Assembly (NCBI GenBank): GCA_964408805.1
Contig: CAYPAV010000006.1
Span: forward strand, 124,001-188,000
DNA length: 64,000 bases
Direction of reading: 5' to 3'
Source of the DNA: CAYPAV01 sp964408805
GTDB lineage: Bacteria; Pseudomonadota; Alphaproteobacteria; UBA8366
The position numbers and the translations under genes are program-made. Of the stretch, positions 58,357-64,000 are shown one piece after another; position 1 is the first letter of the stretch; the number at the start of each line of letters is the position of its first letter. The notes below the pieces were generated by a model that saw only the letters and a program-made list of their open reading frames with translations, made no database searches and was not told the origin of the DNA.

Positions 58357-59334
58357 TCAATACGTCCAATGCGGCGGGATTGCGCCGGCGACCGGGGACC
58401 GGAACGTCGCAATCCGATCACCGAACAGCGAGCCAACATAAACCGTCTTCAGATCCGGGCCGCCGAAGGTGACGCTGGCGCAATTGCCGAGCAGACTGTC
58501 CGCGCCGGCGTTCATATGGGCCCGCTCGTAGGTACCGGCCTGATAGGCGGCCTCGCCCTTGGCAATCACATCGGCGTCGCCGGCGTCGATGACGAGATCC
58601 TGGCTTCCGTCCGCCGCCACCCGCACGATCCGATTGCTCAACACGCTGGTAACCCAGATGCCGCCTTCGGAGTCGAATTCGAACCCGTCCGGGAACATGC
58701 CGGGCCCGTATAGAGCGACGCTTTCCTTCGGCCCGAGGCTCGAATCCGTCTTGATCTCATACCGGACGATACCGCGGCCCATGGTTTCGTGGACATAGAG
58801 CCATCGGCCGGACGGGTCGACCTTGTTTTCGTTGGCGAAGCAGACATCGTCGGCGACGATCCGGGCACCCCGATCGTCGACCAGGATAATGAAGCCGTCC
58901 GCCACTTCTTTTCGGAAGGCAAGGTCTCGCGGTTCCTGCCAAGTCGAAACCGAAATCCAGATACGGCCCATCTCGTCGCGGTTCGCGAAGTTCGTCGACG
59001 GCAAACGACGGCCGTCGATCTCGGTCAAAAACGCCTTCAGCGTCCCGTCCCGCGACAAGGTGAAAACGCCACCATCATCGCCGACATTGGCGATCAGGAA
59101 TTCCCCATTCGGAAGGAGCGAATAGCCGTTCGGGACGAAATGCGCGGGTACGTCGCCGCGCACACCCAATATCAGTTCCGGGGCGTCATTCCCCCTTAGA
59201 CGCGCAATGCCACCCGGCCCGTCCGGGTCACCGTGGGAAGCGAAAATTTCCCCGGCCCGCGTGGCAATAACGCATTCCGGCCGCTTGAGATCCCGCCCAA
59301 TAAAGTCAATGTCGGCTTCGCTAATGGAATACAT
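58357..59334 (-). CDS. SMP-30/gluconolactonase-like hydrolase
   Basis: The 325-aa product shows the six-bladed propeller motifs of SMP-30/LRE proteins: LIANVGDDGGVFTLS, WISVSTWQEP, FANENKVDPSGRWLYVHETM and GGIWVTSVLSNRIVR, with metal ligands Asn and Asp. It probably hydrolyses a lactone. It is the first gene of a pair with the CaiB transferase. Confidence 0.88.
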   Translation of the reverse strand: MYSISEADIDFIGRDLKRPECVIATRAGEIFASHGDPDGPGGIARLRGNDAPELILGVRGDVPAHFVPNGYSLLPNGEFLIANVGDDGGVFTLSRDGTLKAFLTEIDGRRLPSTNFANRDEMGRIWISVSTWQEPRDLAFRKEVADGFIILVDDRGARIVADDVCFANENKVDPSGRWLYVHETMGRGIVRYEIKTDSSLGPKESVALYGPGMFPDGFEFDSEGGIWVTSVLSNRIVRVAADGSQDLVIDAGDADVIAKGEAAYQAGTYERAHMNAGADSLLGNCASVTFGGPDLKTVYVGSLFGDRIATFRSPVAGAIPPHWTY

Positions 59335-59493
59335 GACGCGATCCCGGAAAATGCGGAAAAATAAGCACGCGAAATTTTCAACACGCTATTGCTCCTGTCA
59401 AGATTTTGAACCGGCAAATAGTGGGATTTCCACGATTGCATTATCAGGGTAACGTCCTAGTGGCGTAAAACGACTGTCGCCGGGGGGGATGAA

Positions 59494-62178
59494 TTGACCG
59501 ATAACGTTGAAACAGCGCGACGGCATCCGAACGTATACTGGCTCTTCGGTATCGTTCTGACGATTGTCCTGTTTCTCGGTCACGGATCTGATTGGCGCGG
59601 CAGTGGCCAGCTACATACCGTTATGGAAGCCGTCGCGACACTATTGGCCGCTTTGGTCGGCGCAATGGCGCTTGTCAGATATTACAGTCGGCCCGAGAGC
59701 CTTTTTCTTTTTATCGGCGCCGGGTTCCTGGGGACCGCCTTCCTCGACGGATTTCACGCCATCGTGACTTCCGCTTATTTCAAGCCGCTGATGCCTTCCG
59801 ATCTGCCGTCGCTTCTCCCGTGGAGCTGGGTCGCGTCACGGCAATTCCTGTCTATCCTTATGGTCCTCAGTTGGATCGCCTGGATGCGCGAAGATCGGCT
59901 GGGCGCGGTTGGTCGAATTCCCGAGCGGACGGTGTATTTGGGTACGGCGATCTTCACGGCGGCGAGTTTTCTGTTCTTTATTTATGCGCCTCTGCCAGTG
60001 GCCTACTACTCGGGAATCTTCTTCCATCGCCCGGAAGAATTCCTGCCGGCCCTGTTCTTCCTAGTGGCGCTGATTGGCTTTTTACGCAAGGGACATTGGC
60101 GTCATGATGCCTTCGAACACTGGTTGGTCTTGTCGCTCATCGTCGGTTTTATCAGTCAAGCCGTCTTCATGTCTCATTCGAGCGACCTCTTCGATTACGA
60201 ATTCGATATCGCCCACACGCTTAAGAAGGCGAGTTACATATGCGTCCTCACCGGCCTGCTCATCAACATGTATGTGGTCTTCCGCCGCGAATCGGAGGCT
60301 GCCCTCTCCCTCACGGATAGCGAGCAGCGCATGCGGGCGATCGTCGACAATGTTTTCGACGGGATCGTGACCATCAATGAAAAGGGCACCATCCTTTCCG
60401 TGAACCCCGTAATCGAACGAATTTTCGGCTATACGCCCACGCACCTGGTCGGCCGAAACGTCAAGCTGCTGGCACCCGAACCCATCCACAGCGCGCACGA
60501 CGGCTATCTTCAAAACTACATCACGACCGGAAATGCCAAGATCATCGGCATCGGCCGCGAAGTCGTCGGCCTTCGCGCGAATGGATCGACATTTCCCATG
60601 GAATTGGAGGTTGCGGAATTTCAGCTCGATAACGAGCGGCTGTTTCTCGGCGTTGTGCGTGACATCACCGAGCGCAAGGAAGTCGACCGGATGAAGAGCG
60701 AATTCATCTCAACGGTCAGTCACGAGCTGCGAACGCCGTTGACCTCGATCAAGGGTTCGCTCGGCATGACCGTCGCCGGCGCCCTCGGCGAAATTCCCGA
60801 AAAGGCCCGGGATATGATCGACATCGCACACAAGAACACCGAGCGGCTGATCAACCTGGTAAACGACATCCTGGATATCGAAAAATTGCAATCGGGTAGC
60901 ATGGAGTTTGACTTCGAGGAGCTCGATCTGTCGAAGCTCGTGGAACGATCGATCGAAGACAACAAGGGCTATGCCAAGGAACACGGGATCGAATTCATCC
61001 TGAAGGAAAGCGTCCCCGACATAGAGGTTTACGTGGATGGGGGCCGGATCACTCAGGTAATCGCCAACTTGTTGTCCAACGCCGCCAAGTTCTCGGCCCG
61101 GGGCGGCAAGGTCGAGGTTTCCGTCGTCGTTCAAGACGGTATCCCGAGAGTTTCCATTTCCGACCATGGGACCGGCATCCCGGAAGATTTTCGCGACGAG
61201 GTATTCGGCCGGTTCACGCAGGCCGATTCCTCCGATATCCGTCAACGCGGCGGAACCGGACTCGGTTTGAATATTTCAAAATCGATCATCGAGAAGCATG
61301 GCGGGCGCATTTGGTTCGATACGGAGACCGGCGCCGGAACGACTTTCCATTTCGATCTCCCGGCGATGGCGACGGGAGATGCTCTGAGCACCGCGATCGC
61401 CCGCGCGGTCGAAGGCGCGGGACTTCACGTGCTGATCTGCGAGGACGACCCCGATATCGCCAATCTGTTCTCGATGATGTTGGAGCAGAGCGGGTTTGCC
61501 GCCGATGTGGCGCCGGACGCCGAAACGGCCAAGAAATTTCTCGCGAATAAGCGCTACGATGCCATGACGGTGGATATCATGCTGCCGGGCCAGGACGGTC
61601 TTTCCCTGATCCGCGAATTACGCCAGCGGGAGGATACCAAGGACCTAGCGATGGTGGTGGTATCTGTGAAGGCGCGGCAGGCTCGTCGAGAAGCCCTTGA
61701 AGCCCCCCTTGGCATCGTCGACTGGCTGGACAAACCCATTGACCCGAACCTCCTAATTTCCGCGGTCAATCGGGCCGTGCGGGTCAAGGCCAGCGGCAGC
61801 CCGAAGGTTCTTTACGTCGAGGATGACGCGGATCTGGTCGACATCACAAAGGCCATGCTGAAGGGGGTCATCGAAATCATTCCGGCAAAAACGAAAGAGG
61901 CGGGAGAACGGCTGCTTCTCACGGAAAAATTCGATCTTGTCATCATCGACATCTCCTTGCCGGACGGATCGGGACTGGACCTGCTGGACCTGATCCGGGA
62001 CGACGGGTCGCGATTGACTCCGGTTATCATCTTCTCCGGTCACGAAGTGAGTTCGGCGATCGCGGGACGGGTCGAAGCGGCGCTCGTCAAATCCCGCGTC
62101 TCGAATGAGGAGTTGGTCGAAACCATCAAATCCCTGATTGCCGAAGGCCGAAGCCTGGAAAACGAGTTGGCCGGCTGA
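59494..62178 (+). CDS. Hybrid histidine kinase with MASE3-like sensor, PAS, HisKA and two receiver domains
   Basis: The 894-aa protein has an N-terminal region of about eight hydrophobic segments of the MASE3 type (about residues 15-260) and then PAS. HisKA follows with FISTVSHELRTPLTSIKGSL (His410), then HATPase (NLLSNAAKFSARGGKVE, SDHGTGIPEDF, GGTGLGLNISKSII) and two receivers (Asp694 in DIMLPGQDG; Asp819 in DISLPDGSG). Membrane sensing with an internal phosphorelay is expected. It starts at TTG after a G-rich ribosome site. Its output partner is not adjacent. Confidence 0.9.
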   Translation: MTDNVETARRHPNVYWLFGIVLTIVLFLGHGSDWRGSGQLHTVMEAVATLLAALVGAMALVRYYSRPESLFLFIGAGFLGTAFLDGFHAIVTSAYFKPLMPSDLPSLLPWSWVASRQFLSILMVLSWIAWMREDRLGAVGRIPERTVYLGTAIFTAASFLFFIYAPLPVAYYSGIFFHRPEEFLPALFFLVALIGFLRKGHWRHDAFEHWLVLSLIVGFISQAVFMSHSSDLFDYEFDIAHTLKKASYICVLTGLLINMYVVFRRESEAALSLTDSEQRMRAIVDNVFDGIVTINEKGTILSVNPVIERIFGYTPTHLVGRNVKLLAPEPIHSAHDGYLQNYITTGNAKIIGIGREVVGLRANGSTFPMELEVAEFQLDNERLFLGVVRDITERKEVDRMKSEFISTVSHELRTPLTSIKGSLGMTVAGALGEIPEKARDMIDIAHKNTERLINLVNDILDIEKLQSGSMEFDFEELDLSKLVERSIEDNKGYAKEHGIEFILKESVPDIEVYVDGGRITQVIANLLSNAAKFSARGGKVEVSVVVQDGIPRVSISDHGTGIPEDFRDEVFGRFTQADSSDIRQRGGTGLGLNISKSIIEKHGGRIWFDTETGAGTTFHFDLPAMATGDALSTAIARAVEGAGLHVLICEDDPDIANLFSMMLEQSGFAADVAPDAETAKKFLANKRYDAMTVDIMLPGQDGLSLIRELRQREDTKDLAMVVVSVKARQARREALEAPLGIVDWLDKPIDPNLLISAVNRAVRVKASGSPKVLYVEDDADLVDITKAMLKGVIEIIPAKTKEAGERLLLTEKFDLVIIDISLPDGSGLDLLDLIRDDGSRLTPVIIFSGHEVSSAIAGRVEAALVKSRVSNEELVETIKSLIAEGRSLENELAG

Positions 62179-62180
62179 CC

Positions 62181-63068
62181 TCAGTGCCGATCGATGACGC
62201 CCATGCGGCCCTTCTGAAAATCGTCGATCGCTTCCACGAGTTCGTCCCGCGTATTCATGACGAAGGGACCGTGCCGGGCCATCGCCTCGCCGATAGGCGC
62301 ACCCGCCAGCAATAGGAACCGACCGCCGCCGCCATCAGGCTCGGCCGAAACACACAAGGTCGTCCCCTCGCCGAACAACGCCATTTGACCCCGATCGACC
62401 GGCGTCGCGTCGCGGCCGAACGAAACCCGCCCCTCGAAAACATAGGCGGCGGCGTTGAAGTCGGCGTCGATATCAATCTCCGCCGCCGCGCCGGAACGCA
62501 CGCGCCAATCCTGCAGCCAAATCGGCGTGTGAGTCCCGATCGCGGCACTGACGCCGAAGACTGCGCCGGCGATAACCGTCACTTCGATGTTCCCATCTGG
62601 GCTGGTCGCGGTCGGAATTTCGGTCCGGGGCAGATATTGATAGCCGGGTGTCACGAATTTGCTCTTGGCCGGAAGATTGACCCAGATCTGAAACCCATGA
62701 GCCAACCCGCCATCCTTCTGAATTTTAGGCGAGGGCATTTCGGAATGGATGATCCCCGCCCCGGCTGTCATCCATTGGACGTCGCCGGGCCCGATCAGCT
62801 GCGTCTTCCCCGTCGAATCCTCGTGCAGCTTCTCGCCCGAAATGATGTAGGAGACGGTCTCGAACCCACGATGCGGATGGTCGGGCGCGCCGAGCGCCTC
62901 CCCCGGCCCGTATTCGACGGGACCGACCTCATCCAGCATCAGGAACGGGTCGACCTGATCCAATCCCATCGTTGGCACCGGACGGCGAACGAGGAAACCG
63001 GCGCCCTCTCGCTGTTGGTGGGCGCTGACAACGCGCGAAATGTCACGATCCTTCACCATCCTCTTCAA
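62181..63068 (-). CDS. Pirin family protein
   Basis: The 295-aa bicupin has the pirin motif DHPHRGFETVSYIISGE, with His ligands, and GAGIIHSEMPSP. Bacterial pirins may act as quercetinase-like dioxygenases or redox-linked regulators. It is 3 bp after the carboxylase gene's stop on the same strand. Confidence 0.92.
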   Translation of the reverse strand: MKRMVKDRDISRVVSAHQQREGAGFLVRRPVPTMGLDQVDPFLMLDEVGPVEYGPGEALGAPDHPHRGFETVSYIISGEKLHEDSTGKTQLIGPGDVQWMTAGAGIIHSEMPSPKIQKDGGLAHGFQIWVNLPAKSKFVTPGYQYLPRTEIPTATSPDGNIEVTVIAGAVFGVSAAIGTHTPIWLQDWRVRSGAAAEIDIDADFNAAAYVFEGRVSFGRDATPVDRGQMALFGEGTTLCVSAEPDGGGGRFLLLAGAPIGEAMARHGPFVMNTRDELVEAIDDFQKGRMGVIDRH

Positions 63069-63071
63069 CGC

Positions 63072-64000
63072 CTAAATGTAACTCGTCGGCCACGCTCCCA
63101 TCAGGTGCTCGCCGATTCCGCCGGTCATGCGACCGCGATATAAATCGAGGAAGTCTATCAACACACGCCGGGTTTCTCGGGGGTCGATGACATCTTGGGC
63201 CTCGAAGCACTCGGCCAACGCCCACGGCTCCGAATCCCGATCGAGTTCCGCGACCCTTTTCTCGAACTCCTCGGGATCATCGTCTTGAGTGATGCCGTAA
63301 ACGACATTCACCCCGAGGCGCGGGTCCATGAAACCGAGATCCGCCAGCGGCCAAAGCAATACTTCGTCCGAATTTCGCCCGCCGCCCATGTTGAGAAATG
63401 CCTGGCCGTAGCTCTTTCGCATGATGATCGAAATCCTGGGCACGGAGACGAGTTGAAGCGCATTCATCCAATTGATGATCCGGCCGGGAGCACCGATCCG
63501 CTCGCCCTCGACGCCAATGAGAAAACCCGGTACGTCGACGAGGAATATCAGCGGAATATTGAAGCTGTCGCAAAGCACGATGAAGCTCGTCACCTTGTTG
63601 CAGCCGTCGGGGTCGACGGCACCGCCCTTGAACATCGGGTTGTTGGCGATAACGCCCACGGTATGCCCATCGATCCGCGTAAACGCGGTCGTCGCCGCCT
63701 TGCCGTAATCCGGTTTCAACTCGAACATGCTATCCTTGTCGGCGATGCGGGCGATCACGTCCCGCACGTCATAGACTTTCTGGCGTTCCTCGGGAACGAG
63801 ATCGAGGATATCCGCCATCTCCTCGCCAGAGCCCGCCGGCACTTCGTGGACCGGCGGCGGCGCGTTGCGGTGGCTCGGCAAGTAGGAGAGGAACCGCTTG
63901 ACCAGGTCCATCGCCTCCTCGTCCGTATCGGTCGCGTAATCCACGAGGCCGCTGACGCGGGTGTGCATGCGCCAACCACCGAGTTCTTCCTTGTCGATCG
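63072..64000 (-). CDS. Acyl-CoA carboxylase beta subunit, partial
   Basis: The frame is open to the window edge. Its last 309 residues include IDKEELGGWRMHTRVSG and VIANNPMFKGGAVDPDGCNK, and FLVDVPGFLIGVEGERIGAP, the carboxyltransferase motifs of propionyl- or methylcrotonyl-type carboxylases. The 5' part, including the biotin-carboxylase-facing half, lies outside. It is upstream of pirin. Confidence 0.9.
   Translation of the reverse strand, partial: IDKEELGGWRMHTRVSGLVDYATDTDEEAMDLVKRFLSYLPSHRNAPPPVHEVPAGSGEEMADILDLVPEERQKVYDVRDVIARIADKDSMFELKPDYGKAATTAFTRIDGHTVGVIANNPMFKGGAVDPDGCNKVTSFIVLCDSFNIPLIFLVDVPGFLIGVEGERIGAPGRIINWMNALQLVSVPRISIIMRKSYGQAFLNMGGGRNSDEVLLWPLADLGFMDPRLGVNVVYGITQDDDPEEFEKRVAELDRDSEPWALAECFEAQDVIDPRETRRVLIDFLDLYRGRMTGGIGEHLMGAWPTSYI

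Noticed and set aside
59494..59502. ATG at 59489 as the start of the hybrid kinase
   Set aside because: It runs into TGA after two codons; the TTG at 59494 is the start in the long frame.
1..64000. CRISPR arrays, rRNA genes, riboswitches, complete insertion sequences
   Set aside because: No regularly spaced repeats, no rRNA-like sequence, no transposase frame and no recognisable aptamer were seen on either strand.

Overview
The window is GC-rich, densely coded DNA from an alphaproteobacterium, most likely a free-living heterotroph of the Rhodospirillales. Evidence: two proteins of the PAS_5-like family, a class I PHA synthase, an alaC-hom-glpX-recJ block with overlapping genes, a DUF805 protein, abundant CoA-based catabolic genes, a sigma-54 type flagellar promoter and a perfect FNR/FixK box. 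This placement is an inference; no rRNA gene is present.

Layout. 1-14.7 kb is mixed metabolism and signalling: a truncated hydroxyacid dehydrogenase, manC, a universal stress protein behind an FNR-type promoter, ribokinase, a CBS protein, an unrecognised 342-aa protein, a CMD-family protein, a frameshifted PAS_5 gene, a class III aminotransferase, an MFS carrier, a parvulin, a carbamoylase-amidase pair, a soluble PAS histidine kinase and BolA. 14.9-23.3 kb is one tightly packed sugar-nucleotide operon: E1 alpha and beta subunits of a thiamine-diphosphate enzyme, a DegT-family enzyme whose PLP lysine is replaced by histidine (the mark of PMP-dependent sugar 3-dehydrases such as ColD), a GDP-mannose 4,6-dehydratase-like enzyme, two damaged epimerases, an unrecognised protein and a heptose-1-phosphate guanylyltransferase/GmhB fusion. 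23.3-26.6 kb is a copper operon (copA-cueR-cytochrome c) with a textbook 19-bp-spacer MerR-type promoter. 26.7-28.0 kb holds a truncated PAS_5 gene, an AT-rich patch and tRNA-Glu. A lone flagellar hook gene follows, then recJ-glpX-hom-alaC, an OmpA lipoprotein and phaC.

38.9-59.3 kb is catabolic: a CoA-ligase/enoyl-CoA hydratase/SDR/acyl-CoA dehydrogenase/RidA operon next to a type II dehydroquinase-like gene with a changed active-site residue; an opposite-strand operon (GYD-like protein, homogentisate-dioxygenase-like protein, MaoC, CaiB, molybdenum hydroxylase large subunit); an amidase plus CmcJ-like oxygenase; a DUF1989 protein; an HCCA-isomerase-like protein; and a second CaiB gene with an SMP-30 hydrolase. 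The window closes with a REC-EAL regulator, a MASE3-like hybrid histidine kinase, pirin, and an acyl-CoA carboxylase beta subunit that runs off the end.

The most original element is the 14.9-23.3 kb operon. It has the parts for GDP-sugar 4,6-dehydration, C-3 deoxygenation and a thiamine-dependent two-carbon transfer, which together would give a branched 3,6-dideoxy sugar or heptose. Two of its genes are interrupted in this sequence, so either the pathway is decaying or the assembly has errors there.
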